Part shown: positions 1-9,371 of the stretch, in pieces
How positions within the stretch are numbered: the stretch's first letter is position 1
Layout of the letters: every line of letters begins with the position of its first letter
Origin: Vreelandella olivaria
GTDB lineage: Bacteria > Pseudomonadota > Gammaproteobacteria > Pseudomonadales > Halomonadaceae
DNA: 64,000 nucleotides
NCBI RefSeq assembly: GCF_023507745.1
Contig: NZ_JALPZO010000028.1
Location: 1 to 64,000 of the forward strand
Direction of reading: 5' to 3'
Translations under genes and position numbers: made by a program
The notes under the pieces: generated by a model
What the model was told of the DNA's origin: nothing
Database searches by the model: none
What the model saw: only the letters and a program-made list of their open reading frames with translations

Positions 1-52
1 GCAGTGTGATGGTGAAGTGCAGTCCCGTGCTGAGCGCCATGCTAAGTGCCAT
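1..52 (-). CDS. 5' end of an unidentified gene running off the left edge
   Basis: On the minus strand an ATG at 52-50 is preceded by a very strong ribosome binding site (AGGAGGGAG, about 53-63), and the frame stays open to the window edge. The 17 visible residues begin MALSMALSTGLHFTI, a mostly hydrophobic start that could open a membrane segment. A second in-frame ATG lies at 40-38. Too little is visible to name a family. The call rests on the ribosome site and the open frame only. Confidence 0.45.
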   Translation of the reverse strand, partial: MALSMALSTGLHFTITL

Positions 53-147
53 GCTCCCTCCTGGAATCATCAACTGTTAATGAGAAACAGTGATAATAAC
101 GAGCCAGGAGCCCAGCACAACCCCTTGGAGGCAGGTGTCAGCGATGT

Positions 148-163
148 CTTACAACAATGTAAG
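148..163. promoter_or_regulatory. Inverted repeat upstream of the left-edge gene (possible operator)
   Basis: CTTACA and TGTAAG form 6-bp arms around a 4-bp spacer, about 95 bp upstream of the minus-strand start at 52. The motif TGTTGTAAG occurs again on the minus strand near 195-203. Size and shape resemble operators of small dimeric repressors, but no regulator can be named from this. The stretch 53-420 holds no other gene I can support; it is probably the control region of the left-edge gene plus the 3' flank of the small gene at 421-624. Confidence 0.3.
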
Positions 164-360
164 CGATATCGTACAAAATTTTAAGAAATGGCTTACAACA
201 GGGAGGCTTGCAAATATTGCTGGTGTATGAATGAGCATTTTCAATCAAAAACAGTGCAATGCCCCGTAGGTGAGGCCACATTAGCATGGCACGCCCACAT
301 AATTCCTTTCCATAGTACTTGCTGAGTAAGCAGGTTGGAGGCAGGACGGCGATCATGTAC

Positions 361-393
361 GGCTGCTGACACATCGTATCCGTGTCAGCAGCC
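361..393. terminator. Long perfect hairpin 3' of the small gene
   Basis: A perfect 12-bp stem (GGCTGCTGACAC with GTGTCAGCAGCC) closes a 9-nt loop. It starts 28 bp beyond the stop of the minus-strand gene at 421-624, where a terminator would be expected. There is no T-run on either side, so it may instead be a 3' processing or stabilising hairpin. Confidence 0.45.
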
Positions 394-420
394 TCGCTAT
401 TTGATCTCGGTTACTTTACC

Positions 421-624
421 TTACTTGGCTTGGGCCTGGTGGTCTGCCAATGCGGCGGCAACGGCCTCTTCCCACTGGCCTTCTGTGATTCCCCAGTGCT
501 CGATTTGGGCGTGGTCAGGAGCGCCTTCTGCGGCAGCGTCCAGCTCTTCAGGTGTGCTGCTTTCAAAACAGTGCTTGGCAAAGGCTTTGGTCTTGCCGTC
601 CTTTAACTGATCAATCATCTGCAT
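421..624 (-). CDS. Small acidic hypothetical protein (67 aa)
   Basis: I do not recognise a family. The start is well supported: AAGGAGAAAAGC precedes the ATG at 624. The protein is soluble and acidic, with no signal peptide or membrane segment. It carries one cysteine (AKHCFES) and an Ala/Glu-rich helical C-terminal half (ITEGQWEEAVAAAL). It stands alone: the tauE-like gene upstream on the same strand ends at 752, and a 12-bp hairpin lies just downstream. A competing plus-strand frame at 335-610 has no ribosome site and a Ser/Trp-rich composition, so this strand is preferred. Confidence 0.6.
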   Translation of the reverse strand: MQMIDQLKDGKTKAFAKHCFESSTPEELDAAAEGAPDHAQIEHWGITEGQWEEAVAAALADHQAQAK

Positions 625-751
625 GCTTTTCTCCTTTTCCTTGGTAAGGGCTATACCGGGTGTGTCGATAACCGGTTTGAAGATGGTCGGTGAAAATAGT
701 CAGTGTAGCGGGTTCAGTGTGATTGCGCTGATAGCTACGCTTGTGGCTGGC

Positions 752-1477
752 TTATAACACCACGTCGGTAATAATTTTTAACGCGATACCTGCCAGTAAC
801 AGCATAATCAAATTATCGAACCAGTGGTGTGGCAGTCGTTTTCCGAGCTGTGCCCCAAGCGGCATGGCGGCAAGAATCACCATAAGTGCGATCAGGCTAT
901 AAACAGATAGCTCAAAGGTTAACAGGCCTGCACTCAGCAGAGCGGGAATTTGCACCAGGGTAATGGCCGCAAAAAATACCGATATTGAACCGATGAATAC
1001 CCGTCGTTCCAACTGCATGGCGTTTAGAAAGGTGATTGATGCGGGAGCTGACATTCCCGCGGCGCCTTGCAGTATGCCCGCTAATAGCCCTACCGGAAGA
1101 ACAACGCGCTCGGCAGTTGAAAACGGAAGTGCCATTTTTCGCCGGGTCAGTTTAACAACCAGATAGAGTATGATGGCCACGGCAACACCAAGGGAGAGCA
1201 GGGTGGGCGACAGTACCACCAGCCCCCAGGTTCCCAGCACGATACCCACTCCGCCTGCGATGGAAAATGCCGCTAAAAAACGTAGGGGTAAAAGGTGGTG
1301 GCGGTATTGCCACAGCTGTAGCGCATTACTGAATAGATTGGGTGCCACCAGTACTGCAATAGCCAGTTTTACATCGTAGAGCATGGTAAGAACAGGGATG
1401 ACAATAACGGGAACGCCAGAACCAATTGCCCCTTTAATGACTCCTGCGGCCAGCAGCGTTAGCAGAGCAATAATCAC
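752..1477 (-). CDS. TauE/SafE-family membrane transporter
   Basis: Predicted inner-membrane permease of the TauE/SafE (DUF81) family, whose members export sulfite, sulfoacetate or other organosulfur anions. The 241 residues form about eight hydrophobic helices. The N-terminal repeat has the family glycine/proline pattern (GVIKGAIGSGVPVIVIPVL) and a second half-repeat shows GLLAGILQGAAGMSAP, the internal duplication expected for the fold. The start is GTG at 1477, eight bases after AGGA. Substrate is unknown; no sulfur-metabolism gene lies beside it. It is downstream of ppnN on the same strand, separated by a palindromic hairpin, so probably transcribed on its own. Confidence 0.8.
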   Translation of the reverse strand: MIIALLTLLAAGVIKGAIGSGVPVIVIPVLTMLYDVKLAIAVLVAPNLFSNALQLWQYRHHLLPLRFLAAFSIAGGVGIVLGTWGLVVLSPTLLSLGVAVAIILYLVVKLTRRKMALPFSTAERVVLPVGLLAGILQGAAGMSAPASITFLNAMQLERRVFIGSISVFFAAITLVQIPALLSAGLLTFELSVYSLIALMVILAAMPLGAQLGKRLPHHWFDNLIMLLLAGIALKIITDVVL

Positions 1478-1496
1478 GTTTGTTTTCCTAATTGCA

Positions 1497-1522
1497 GCAG
1501 GCTCAGCATGTGCTGAGCCTGC
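1497..1522. terminator. 26-bp perfect palindrome between ppnN and the TauE-like gene
   Basis: GCAGGCTCAGCA and TGCTGAGCCTGC are separated by two bases, giving a 10-12 bp stem with a tight loop. It lies 61 bp past the ppnN stop and 20 bp before the tauE-like GTG. There is no clear U-tract on the minus strand, so a terminator for ppnN is likely but not certain. It could also be an operator for the TauE-like gene. Confidence 0.4.
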
Positions 1523-1582
1523 CAGTTATACTTTTATTCGTGTGCCTGTGTGGCAGTACGGGTGGCGGTTATAGACCCCTGG

Positions 1583-2965
1583 CTATTTAAGAACATAGCA
1601 AGGCGTATAGGGTTGACCACCCAGTTTCATACGCCCTTGGGCAACAAACGAGCTTAGCAGGTCATCCAGGCGCTGCATTAACTCAGGCTCGGCGGTCAGT
1701 TCAAAGGGGCCATGGGCCTCTATGGCGCGAATACCTGACTCCTTTACGTTACCCGCTACAATGCCTGAGAAGGCACGGCGCAGGTTGGCTGCCAACTCGT
1801 GGGTTGGCTGTTGGCGATGAAGGGCCAGCCCGCGCATGGCTTCATGGGTCGGCTCAAACGGTGCCTGAAAATCTCGGGCAATCGTGAGTCGCCAGTTATA
1901 GTAAAACGCATCCTGATGCTGGCGGCGGAAGTTGGCAATTTCATCTACACCCGCGCGCATTTTACGAGCCACTTCCGCTGGGTTGCCGGTAATAATCGTG
2001 TAGTAGCGGCGAATATCCTCTCCCAGTGTGTAAACCAGGAATTCATCTATTTTCTGGAAATAGCTGGCAGTGCAGGTGGGGCCGGCAAAAATCAATGGGA
2101 AAGGGGTATCGTTATTGCTGGGGTGGAGCAGAATGCCCAACAAATAGAGTATTTCCTCTGCGGTACCTACGCCGCCGGGGAAAACGATAATGCCATGGCC
2201 GAGGCGCACGAAGGCCTCCAGACGCTTTTCAATATCTGGCATGACCACCAATTCGTTAACGATTGGGTTGGGTGCCTCAGCGGCGATAATGCCTGGCTCA
2301 GAAATCCCCAGATAACGGCTATCCTTACGACGCTGTTTGGCATGGGCCACATTGGCACCCTTCATCGGGCCTTTCATGGCGCCGGGGCCACAACCGGTAC
2401 AAATATCCAGGTCGCGCAGCCCAAGGTGATAACCTACATCTTTGGTATATTCGTACTCTTCTCTGGAAATGGAGTGCCCGCCCCAGCACACCACCAGGCT
2501 TGGGTCACGGCCAGGCTGTAAAGTGCCTGCTTTGCGAAGAATGTGAAACACAGCATTGGTGGTTCCTTCTGCGGTGCTCAGGTCGAAGCGTTTGTGGTGC
2601 TGAATTTCATTGTAAACGTAAACGATATCCCGAATGATCGATGACAGGTGCTCACGAATACCGCGGATCATGCGGCCATCTACAAAGGCTTCGGCGGGAG
2701 CATTGGTAAGCTTTAAGCGAATACCGCGGTCTTGCTGTAAGACTTCAATATCGAAGTCTTTATAGGCTTCCAATATTGCCAGGCTATCATCAGTAGGGTT
2801 GCCACAGTTCAACACTGCGAGTGCGCAGCGACGCAGCAGATCGTGCAAGCCGCTTTTGGAGGTGCTTTTCAGACGGTTGACTTCATGCTGGGAGAGAACC
2901 TCAAGGCTTCCCTCGGGAGAGATAATGCTGGAAATCGTTGCGTGTGGCGCTGGCAGTTGCGTCAT
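1583..2965 (-). CDS. ppnN: Pyrimidine/purine nucleotide 5'-monophosphate nucleosidase PpnN
   Basis: Cytosolic enzyme that cleaves the N-glycosidic bond of nucleoside monophosphates, releasing base and ribose 5-phosphate. In E. coli PpnN (YgdH) it is activated by (p)ppGpp. The 460 residues align end to end with the E. coli protein as I recall it (454 aa). The LOG/lysine-decarboxylase-like Rossmann core carries CWGGHSIS, CTGCGPGAMKGPMKGA and the signature PGGVGTAEE near residues 260-270. The ATG at 2965 has only a weak upstream AGGGA. It is transcribed away from the LysR gene at 3125 and is probably monocistronic. Confidence 0.93.
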   Translation of the reverse strand: MTQLPAPHATISSIISPEGSLEVLSQHEVNRLKSTSKSGLHDLLRRCALAVLNCGNPTDDSLAILEAYKDFDIEVLQQDRGIRLKLTNAPAEAFVDGRMIRGIREHLSSIIRDIVYVYNEIQHHKRFDLSTAEGTTNAVFHILRKAGTLQPGRDPSLVVCWGGHSISREEYEYTKDVGYHLGLRDLDICTGCGPGAMKGPMKGANVAHAKQRRKDSRYLGISEPGIIAAEAPNPIVNELVVMPDIEKRLEAFVRLGHGIIVFPGGVGTAEEILYLLGILLHPSNNDTPFPLIFAGPTCTASYFQKIDEFLVYTLGEDIRRYYTIITGNPAEVARKMRAGVDEIANFRRQHQDAFYYNWRLTIARDFQAPFEPTHEAMRGLALHRQQPTHELAANLRRAFSGIVAGNVKESGIRAIEAHGPFELTAEPELMQRLDDLLSSFVAQGRMKLGGQPYTPCYVLK

Positions 2966-3124
2966 TAGTGTGGCTATCCCTGATCATGTAAATAACAATG
3001 TGCATATTATCACGCCGTTACAGCCGGTTCAGCATGGTGGGTGAGGCCGCCCACCCAAACGCTTATGTGCTACTCTATGCCCACGTTGAGAGGATACGGT
3101 GGCTGGTAAAGATGGCGCTTCATT

Positions 3125-4027
3125 ATGTTTAATGCCCACTATTTTCGGACATTTATCACGTTGGTGGAAACCGGGAGTTTCACTCGAACAGCGCGCCGCC
3201 TGGAAATGACGCAGCCGGGTGTAAGCCAGCATATTCGCAAATTGGAAAGCTATCTTAATAAAACGCTGCTGGAACGTAAGGGTAAAAGCTTTACGCTTAC
3301 GGAGTCCGGGCGGCGAGCATACGATTACGCGTTAAAGCTGTTTGCTGAACATGAACAGTTCCGTCATGGCCTGGATGATGACTCCCTGGATAGTGGAGAG
3401 TGTCGCATTGCATCGCCTGGCAGTGTTGGCTTAATGCTCTATCCGTATATTCTTGGTCATCAGCAGATGCATCCTAATCTAACGGTTAATTACAGTTTTG
3501 CGTTTAACCATGAGATTGTCAGTGATCTGTTGGATGGGCGTTACGATATTGGCATTGTGACAGAGCAGGTTAATCATGCCGATCTGAGCTGTACTGTTTG
3601 GCATAAAGAGCCGCTCTGTCTGGTGGTGCCAGCTGATTTTGCCGGCAACACCCTCTCTGAACTGATGGGCATCGGCTTTATTAACTATTACGACGGCATT
3701 AACCACGCCAATGCGTTACTGCGGGCCAACTACCCTGATGAGTTTCGCTCCATGACGCACTTTCGCCATCAGGGCTTTACCAACGAAGTGGGGATGGTGT
3801 TGGATGCAGTGGCCCGAGGGCTGGGTTTTACCGTGGTTTCGCGCCTGGTCCTGGAGACATCCCCCTGGCAGCGCCAGGTTAAAGCGTTAACGTTGCCCCA
3901 TGCTATCAATGAGGTGCTGTATCTCCTGCGCAGGCAGGACTCGGTGTTACCGAAGCGCTATGAGAAATTGCTTGACGGTTTTCACCAACAGCGCTTGCAG
4001 GAAAAAACGCCCCTGGTGCCCGAATAA
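3125..4027 (+). CDS. LysR-family transcriptional regulator
   Basis: DNA-binding regulator of 300 aa. The N-terminal winged helix-turn-helix is clear (FRTFITLVETGSFTRTARR, then MTQPGVSQHIRKLE, residues about 7-43), followed by a periplasmic-binding-protein-like effector domain. It is divergent from ppnN across a 159-bp gap and convergent with gcvP. Its target and inducer cannot be read from context; ppnN is the obvious candidate by the usual LysR arrangement, but that is a guess. Its last codons form the left arm of the terminator at 4004-4046. Confidence 0.88.
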   Translation: MFNAHYFRTFITLVETGSFTRTARRLEMTQPGVSQHIRKLESYLNKTLLERKGKSFTLTESGRRAYDYALKLFAEHEQFRHGLDDDSLDSGECRIASPGSVGLMLYPYILGHQQMHPNLTVNYSFAFNHEIVSDLLDGRYDIGIVTEQVNHADLSCTVWHKEPLCLVVPADFAGNTLSELMGIGFINYYDGINHANALLRANYPDEFRSMTHFRHQGFTNEVGMVLDAVARGLGFTVVSRLVLETSPWQRQVKALTLPHAINEVLYLLRRQDSVLPKRYEKLLDGFHQQRLQEKTPLVPE

Positions 4028-4046
4028 CAGGGGCCAGGGGCGTTTT
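4004..4046. terminator. Bidirectional terminator between the LysR gene and gcvP
   Basis: AAAACGCCCCTGG and CCAGGGGCGTTTT give a 13-bp stem with a 17-nt loop, A-tract on one side and T-tract on the other. The left arm is inside the last codons of the LysR gene, and gcvP ends 34 bp further on from the opposite side, so one hairpin serves both. Confidence 0.8.
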
Positions 4047-4079
4047 CCTCATCGTTATATCACGACTCGATACAGCGTA

Positions 4080-6974
4080 TTAATTGCGATACTCATCAAT
4101 ACCCGGGCATGAGCAGATAAGCTGACGGTCACCAAACACGTTGTCGACACGGTTTACCGAAGGCCAGTATTTAGCCGCAGCCACCGCATCGCTTGGGAAA
4201 GCAGCCAGCTTGCGGTCGTAGGGGCGTTGCCAAGCGCTATCCATCAGGTCCGCCTGGGTATGCGGGGCGTTTACCAGCGGATTATTATCCAGCGGCCACT
4301 CACCACTTTCCACTCTGGCAATTTCCTCGCGGATGGCAATCATTGCATCGCAGAAGCGATCGATTTCGTATAACGATTCGGACTCCGTTGGCTCGATCAT
4401 CAGTGTGCCAGGTACCGGAAACGACATGGTGGGCGCATGGAAACCATAGTCCATCAGGCGTTTGGCAATATCCTCTTCACTGATACCTGACGTGCCTTTC
4501 AGCGGGCGGATATCAATGATGCACTCGTGAGCAACGTTGCCGTTTTGGCCACGATAGAGAATGGGGTACGCATCTGCCAGCCGCTTGGCAATATAATTGG
4601 CATTCAGAATCGCCAACTCAGTAGCTTCCCGCAGGCCACGCGCGCCCATCATTTTAATGTAGGCCCAGGAGATAGGCAGAATCGATGCGCTACCAAAGGC
4701 AGCGGCGGAAACAGCACCACTTTCTGGGTTTACGCCATTAATCGGTGTCACCACATGGTTGGAAACGTAAGGGGCCAAGTGTGCTTTTACACCAATGGGT
4801 CCCATGCCTGGGCCGCCGCCGCCATGGGGAATGCAGAACGTTTTATGTAGGTTAAGGTGGGAAACATCACCGCCAAAATCGCCAGGGCGGGTGAGTCCTA
4901 CCTGAGCGTTCATATTGGCACCGTCAACGTAGACCTGACCACCATGGCGATGCACCACCTCACACACCTGGCGCACGTGGGATTCAAATACACCATGTGT
5001 TGATGGGTAAGTAATCATTACCGCAGAGAGGCGGTTACTGTACTGCTCGGCTTTACTGGTTAAATCATTGAGGTCGATGTTGCCGTTTTGGTCACACTCC
5101 ACGACGACTACCTGCATGCTTAGCATAGCTGCTGAGGCAGGGTTGGTGCCGTGGGCTGAACTGGGAATCAGGCACACATCACGATGGGCTTCCCCCTGGG
5201 CCGCTTGATAACGACGGATTGCAAGCAGGCCTGCATACTCCCCCTGGGCGCCAGAGTTGGGCTGCATGGAAATATGGTCGTAGCCGGTTACTTCTACCAG
5301 GAAGGCGGCCAGCTCATCAATCATTTGGTGATAGCCCGCTACCTGATCGCGTGGCGCGAACGGATGCAAATGTGCAAACGCTGGCCAGGAGATGGGGATC
5401 ATTTCACTGGTGGCGTTAAGTTTCATGGTGCATGACCCCAGGGGGATCATTGCGTGGGCCAGTGAAAGATCCTTGTTTTCCAGGCGCTTCAGGTAACGCA
5501 GCATTTCAGTTTCACTGCGGTAGCGCTTGAAGGTGGGGTGCTGCAGATAGCTGCTTTCCCGTTGATAGGCGGCGGGAATACCGCTGAGTTTTTGTGTCAC
5601 GACCGTTTCATCAAGCGTCGCGACGGATAAACCGTGTTCGGCACCTAATAAAATATCAAACAGTGTCGCCACATCGTGTGCGGTCGTTGTCTCATCCAGG
5701 CTGATACCGACATCGCCGTCGGTAAAGTAGTGCAGGTTGATATCGTGGGTCATGGCCCGGCCATGAATTTTGCCAGCATCCACCTGGGTCAGCCGCAGCG
5801 TGTCGAACCAGCTGTTGTGGGCAAGCGTAACACCTGCCTGTTTAAGCCCCTGGGCCAGAACAGTCGTTAGCCTGTGCACACGGCCTGCAATTTTACGCAA
5901 CCCTTCTGCACCATGATAGATGGCGTAAAAACCGGCAATATTAGCTAGCAGCGCCTGGGCGGTACAGATGTTAGAGGTCGCTTTTTCACGGCGAATATGC
6001 TGCTCGCGGGTTTGCATGGCCATTCGCAACGCGGTGTTGCCGCGACTGTCTTTGGATACGCCAATAATACGGCCAGGTATAGCGCGCTTGAGTTTATCCG
6101 ACGTAGCAAAAAAGGCCGCATGTGGGCCACCAAAGCCCATGGGTACGCCAAAGCGCTGGGAGTTACCCACCACAATATCAGCGCCGAGGGCGCCGGGTTC
6201 TTTAAGCAGCACCAGGCTCAAAAGGTCGGTGGCGACGCAGGTCATAATGCCACGCTCTTTGGCGGCGTTAAGCATCGGCGCCAGGTCGATGATCTCGCCA
6301 TTCGCTGATGGGTATTGCACCAGTGCGCCGAACACATCGTGTTCGGCCAGTGTGGCTGCCGGCCCGCTAATTAGTTCAAAGCCAAAAAAATCGGCTCGGG
6401 TTTTCACCACATCCAGCGTTTGTGGGAAGAGGTCGTCGGCAACAAAGAAGGCGCTTGATTTGCTTTTTTTATTGCTACGTTTACATAACGCCATCGCTTC
6501 AGCTGCTGCGGTGGCCTCATCCAACAGGGAGGCATTGGCAAGCTCCATGCCGGTTAAATCCATGATGACCTGCTGGAAGTTCAGCAGCCCTTCCAAGCGG
6601 CCCTGGGAAATTTCCGGCTGATACGGCGTATAAGCGGTATACCAGCCTGGATTTTCCAATACATTGCGTTGAATCACTGCAGGCATATGGGTGCCGTAGT
6701 AGCCCTGGCCAATATAGCTTTTGGCAACGCGGTTCTGGCGAGCCAACTGGCTTAAGTACTCCAGTGCTTCTGCTTCACTGCGCGGATCGTCCAGCGCCAG
6801 TTCACGGCCAAGGCGGATATCGCTTGGCACGGTCTGCTCAATCAGATCTTCCATGCGTTGCATATTGAGCGCTTTTAACATGGTGGCCACATCAGTGGGG
6901 CTGGGCCCGTTATGGCGTTTGATAAAAGCATCGTGGTCGGCCAGTTCGGCCAAGCGGCGTGTTTCAAAAGGCAT
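4080..6974 (-). CDS. gcvP: Glycine dehydrogenase (decarboxylating), P-protein
   Basis: P-protein of the glycine cleavage system: PLP-dependent decarboxylation of glycine, transferring the aminomethyl group to the lipoyl arm of GcvH. At 964 aa it is the full-length single-chain form. The PLP lysine lies in [19 protein letters not shown], and the family N-terminus (FIKRHNGPS) and [10 protein letters not shown] are present. It follows gcvH by 82 bp on the same strand, so gcvH-gcvP form an operon. gcvT is on the opposite strand 2.4 kb away behind a sodium:amino-acid symporter gene. Confidence 0.98.
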   Translation of the reverse strand: MPFETRRLAELADHDAFIKRHNGPSPTDVATMLKALNMQRMEDLIEQTVPSDIRLGRELALDDPRSEAEALEYLSQLARQNRVAKSYIGQGYYGTHMPAVIQRNVLENPGWYTAYTPYQPEISQGRLEGLLNFQQVIMDLTGMELANASLLDEATAAAEAMALCKRSNKKSKSSAFFVADDLFPQTLDVVKTRADFFGFELISGPAATLAEHDVFGALVQYPSANGEIIDLAPMLNAAKERGIMTCVATDLLSLVLLKEPGALGADIVVGNSQRFGVPMGFGGPHAAFFATSDKLKRAIPGRIIGVSKDSRGNTALRMAMQTREQHIRREKATSNICTAQALLANIAGFYAIYHGAEGLRKIAGRVHRLTTVLAQGLKQAGVTLAHNSWFDTLRLTQVDAGKIHGRAMTHDINLHYFTDGDVGISLDETTTAHDVATLFDILLGAEHGLSVATLDETVVTQKLSGIPAAYQRESSYLQHPTFKRYRSETEMLRYLKRLENKDLSLAHAMIPLGSCTMKLNATSEMIPISWPAFAHLHPFAPRDQVAGYHQMIDELAAFLVEVTGYDHISMQPNSGAQGEYAGLLAIRRYQAAQGEAHRDVCLIPSSAHGTNPASAAMLSMQVVVVECDQNGNIDLNDLTSKAEQYSNRLSAVMITYPSTHGVFESHVRQVCEVVHRHGGQVYVDGANMNAQVGLTRPGDFGGDVSHLNLHKTFCIPHGGGGPGMGPIGVKAHLAPYVSNHVVTPINGVNPESGAVSAAAFGSASILPISWAYIKMMGARGLREATELAILNANYIAKRLADAYPILYRGQNGNVAHECIIDIRPLKGTSGISEEDIAKRLMDYGFHAPTMSFPVPGTLMIEPTESESLYEIDRFCDAMIAIREEIARVESGEWPLDNNPLVNAPHTQADLMDSAWQRPYDRKLAAFPSDAVAAAKYWPSVNRVDNVFGDRQLICSCPGIDEYRN

Positions 6975-7057
6975 GGGAAGGTTCCGGACGTAATGAGAAA
7001 ACCGTGCAGGGGCGAATGATCAAAAGCCTGCCCAATGGGGGTAGGCCCTTGGCGCAA

Positions 7058-7447
7058 TTAGTCGTCTGAGCTAAGTGTTGCCTGGTACGCCTCGGCGTCA
7101 AGCAGGCCTTCCAGGTTTTGGTCGGTCAGGCGTACTTTCATCATCCAGCCACCCTCATAGGGGGCTTCATTAACTGTTTCAGGGGCGTCTTCAAGCGCTT
7201 CATTCACTTCTATGACTTCACCGTTAACCGGTGAGTAAAGGTCAGAGGCGGCCTTTACCGATTCGATGACCCCAAACTCCTGGCCTTTGCTGAGTTCCTG
7301 GCCTACTTCAGGGAGTTCAACGAATACCACATCGCCCAACGCTTCTTGAGCGTGGTCAGTAATGCCAATAGTGACGGTGCCATCCTGGTGGTCTAGCACC
7401 CATTCATGGCTTTCAGCGTAACGAAGATTAGCAGGAAGATTGCTCAT
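7058..7447 (-). CDS. gcvH: Glycine cleavage system H protein
   Basis: Lipoyl carrier that shuttles the aminomethyl intermediate between GcvP, GcvT and the lipoamide dehydrogenase. The start is the ATG at 7447 ([17 protein letters not shown]), preceded by AAAGGGAATC; the frame is open further upstream, but that extension has no family similarity. It has 129 aa, the usual length. The lipoyl-accepting lysine lies in [15 protein letters not shown]. It is the first gene of the gcvH-gcvP operon, with a possible promoter near 7647-7674 and so a leader of about 190 nt. Confidence 0.97.
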   Translation of the reverse strand: MSNLPANLRYAESHEWVLDHQDGTVTIGITDHAQEALGDVVFVELPEVGQELSKGQEFGVIESVKAASDLYSPVNGEVIEVNEALEDAPETVNEAPYEGGWMMKVRLTDQNLEGLLDAEAYQATLSSDD

Positions 7448-7860
7448 GATGATTCCCTTTACGAAACGGTTGTCTGGACGAGGGCATACTAGCGCTTGTC
7501 GTTCGCCTTGGCGACTGTTGGACAGCCTGACGAGGGGCGAATACCTGCGTATGGTACCGTGTTTCTGATCGGAAACAAGTTTCTTGAACGCGTCATAATG
7601 GTACAAAAATGCGTATGGTTTCGCTGGGTTTAAACACTGATACGAATTTATCCAAGAGAGTCTTTCTCTGTCAAAAGGCGACATCACCATGGATAGATGC
7701 TAGGAAAAAGGTGTAAAACATGCGAATCATACGTTTTTACTTGGCAAAAGAAGCGCTATGGTAAGCACCTCTGTGTGGTCAGTATAAGCAAAATAGAGAA
7801 GGCAGCACGGCTGCCTGACACCCATAATAATTTAGCAAACGAAAGGATAAGGAGATACGC
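7448..7860. other. Divergent control region between gcvHP and the symporter gene
   Basis: This 413-bp gap has no supportable gene. It should hold promoters for both directions. On the minus strand CCCTCGTC occurs twice and a short TTCGCC/GGCGA hairpin lies at about 7502-7514. Its size would suit a regulatory leader for gcvH. The conserved core of a glycine riboswitch was looked for on both strands and not found in convincing form. Confidence 0.5.
7647..7674 (-). promoter_or_regulatory. Candidate sigma-70 promoter for gcvH-gcvP
   Basis: On the minus strand a perfect -35 box TTGACA (7674-7669) is followed after 16 bp by GATAAA (7652-7647), a 4/6 match to the -10 box. It would place the transcript start near 7640 and give gcvH a leader of about 190 nt. 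Found by eye; the -10 is only fair. Confidence 0.4.
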
Positions 7861-9276
7861 GTGGAAACATTAACTAGCCTCCTGGGCGCAATTAACGGGG
7901 TGGTTTGGGGCCCGTTGATGCTGGTCTTACTGTTAGGTGTGGGTATCTACCTTCAGATTGGCTTGAAACTGATGCCGATTCGCAAACTCGGCATGGGTTT
8001 CAAGCTAATGTGGCAAGGGCGCGATGCCAAGCCCAAAACAGGGCCAGATGGCAAGCCGGTTACCCAAGCCAGTGATGAGGGAGAGATTTCCCCCTTTAAT
8101 GCGCTAATGACAGCGCTCTCTGCGACTATTGGTACCGGCAATATCGCCGGTGTTGCAACGGCGATTGCCTTGGGTGGTCCGGGTGCTGTGTTCTGGATGT
8201 GGATTACGGCGCTGGTGGGGATGGCCACCAAGTTTGCCGAAGCCGTCCTGGCTGTTCGTTATCGTGAAACCGACAGTACCGGCTACCATGTTGGTGGGCC
8301 GATGTTCTATATCAAAAACGGTCTGGGCCGAAAGTGGCTCTGGCTTGGTGGTCTGTTCTCGTTTTTCGGCGCTATTGCAGCGTTTGGGATTGGTAATACC
8401 GTTCAGTCCAATTCAGTGGCCGATGCCATGGATGCAACCTTTGGCGTACCGCACTGGCTAACCGGTGTCATTATCATGGTGCTTGCCGGTGCCGTCATCC
8501 TGGGAGGGATCAAGCGTATCGCTAAAGTGGCAGGTAAGCTGGTTCCGATCATGGGGATTGCTTATGTTATTGCCGGGCTGCTGGTGCTGATTGTCAACGC
8601 AGGGCAGATTGGCGAAGCATTTGGTTTGATTTTTTACTACGCTTTTAACCCGATCGCTGCCGCGGGTGGCTTCGCCGGAGCGGCCGTCATGGCGGCTATT
8701 CGCTTTGGTGTGGCGCGGGGCATTTTTTCAAATGAAGCGGGCTTGGGCAGTGCGCCAATTGCCCACGCCGCCGCACAAACCAAAAACCCGGTTCGCCAGG
8801 GCCTGATCGCCATGCTGGGGACGTTTATTGATACCATCATTGTTTGTACGATTACGGCATTAGTGATTCTAACCTCTACAGTATGGATGGATGGTGAGGC
8901 GGGCGCATCGCTCACTGCGCTGTCGTTTGATGCGGCACTGCCTGGGTTTGGTAACCAGATCGTTGCCATTGCGCTGGCAATTTTTGCATTTACTACCATC
9001 CTTGGCTGGTCTTTCTATGGTGAGAAATGCTTTCAGTTCCTGTTCGGTACGCGTTCAATCATGCTTTATCGTGTGCTGTTCGTATTGGCAATTCCGCTCG
9101 GCGCGATTGCGCAACTTGGCTTTATCTGGCTAATGGCGGATACCTTTAACGCTATGATGGCGATACCAAACCTGATTGCCCTGGCGCTGCTTTCTCCTGT
9201 GGTCTTTAAACTGACCAGGGATTACTTCTCGGGTAAAGAGGTACTGCCCGGTGAAGCGTTAGATCATGACAAGTAG
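7861..9276 (+). CDS. Sodium:alanine/glycine symporter (AGCS family)
   Basis: Inner-membrane sodium-coupled importer of alanine or glycine (AGCS family, AlsT/DagA type), 471 aa with about 10-11 hydrophobic helices. The family signature is visible in FGVARGIFSNEAGLGSAPIAH, and the N-terminal cytoplasmic loop plus SATIGTGNIAG are typical. Translation starts at GTG 7861 after AAGGATAAGGAG. Its position between gcvHP and gcvT suggests it supplies glycine for cleavage, but alanine cannot be excluded. It ends before a terminator at 9320-9355, so gcvT is probably transcribed partly on its own. Confidence 0.9.
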   Translation: METLTSLLGAINGVVWGPLMLVLLLGVGIYLQIGLKLMPIRKLGMGFKLMWQGRDAKPKTGPDGKPVTQASDEGEISPFNALMTALSATIGTGNIAGVATAIALGGPGAVFWMWITALVGMATKFAEAVLAVRYRETDSTGYHVGGPMFYIKNGLGRKWLWLGGLFSFFGAIAAFGIGNTVQSNSVADAMDATFGVPHWLTGVIIMVLAGAVILGGIKRIAKVAGKLVPIMGIAYVIAGLLVLIVNAGQIGEAFGLIFYYAFNPIAAAGGFAGAAVMAAIRFGVARGIFSNEAGLGSAPIAHAAAQTKNPVRQGLIAMLGTFIDTIIVCTITALVILTSTVWMDGEAGASLTALSFDAALPGFGNQIVAIALAIFAFTTILGWSFYGEKCFQFLFGTRSIMLYRVLFVLAIPLGAIAQLGFIWLMADTFNAMMAIPNLIALALLSPVVFKLTRDYFSGKEVLPGEALDHDK

Positions 9277-9319
9277 GCCGTAGTGATTATCCTGCGGATA
9301 TAATGAGTAGCCTTAGAGC

Positions 9320-9355
9320 CGGGAAGCCAACGTCATGGCTTCCCGTTTCTCTTTT
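9320..9355 (+). terminator. Intrinsic terminator after the symporter gene
   Basis: CGGGAAGCC and GGCTTCCCG form a 9-bp stem with an 8-nt loop, followed by TTTCTCTTTT. It lies 43 bp past the symporter stop and 16 bp before the gcvT start. A perfect TATAAT at 9299-9304 sits just upstream without a good -35, so the hairpin could also act as an attenuator in a gcvT leader. Confidence 0.65.
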
Positions 9356-9371
9356 CGACTGAGGAACCCCC

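Noticed and set aside
138-374. 78-codon minus-strand frame near the left edge
   Set aside because: No ribosome site and an odd Cys/Pro/Ile-rich composition; it overlaps the hairpin and probable control region.
1799-2521. 240-codon plus-strand open frame opposite ppnN
   Set aside because: It is a shadow of ppnN. The minus-strand protein matches PpnN end to end, and the plus frame shows no recognisable motifs or ribosome site.
5968-6621. 217-codon plus-strand open frame opposite gcvP
   Set aside because: Lies entirely inside gcvP; its Ser/Arg-rich composition is the usual product of reading a GC-biased gene backwards.
7448-7860. Glycine riboswitch upstream of gcvH or the symporter
   Set aside because: The position is right, and a GCCAAGGCGAAC stretch on the minus strand vaguely resembles part of the aptamer, but the paired conserved blocks (GCCGAAGG-type core and CTCAGGCAAAAGG-type block) are not present.
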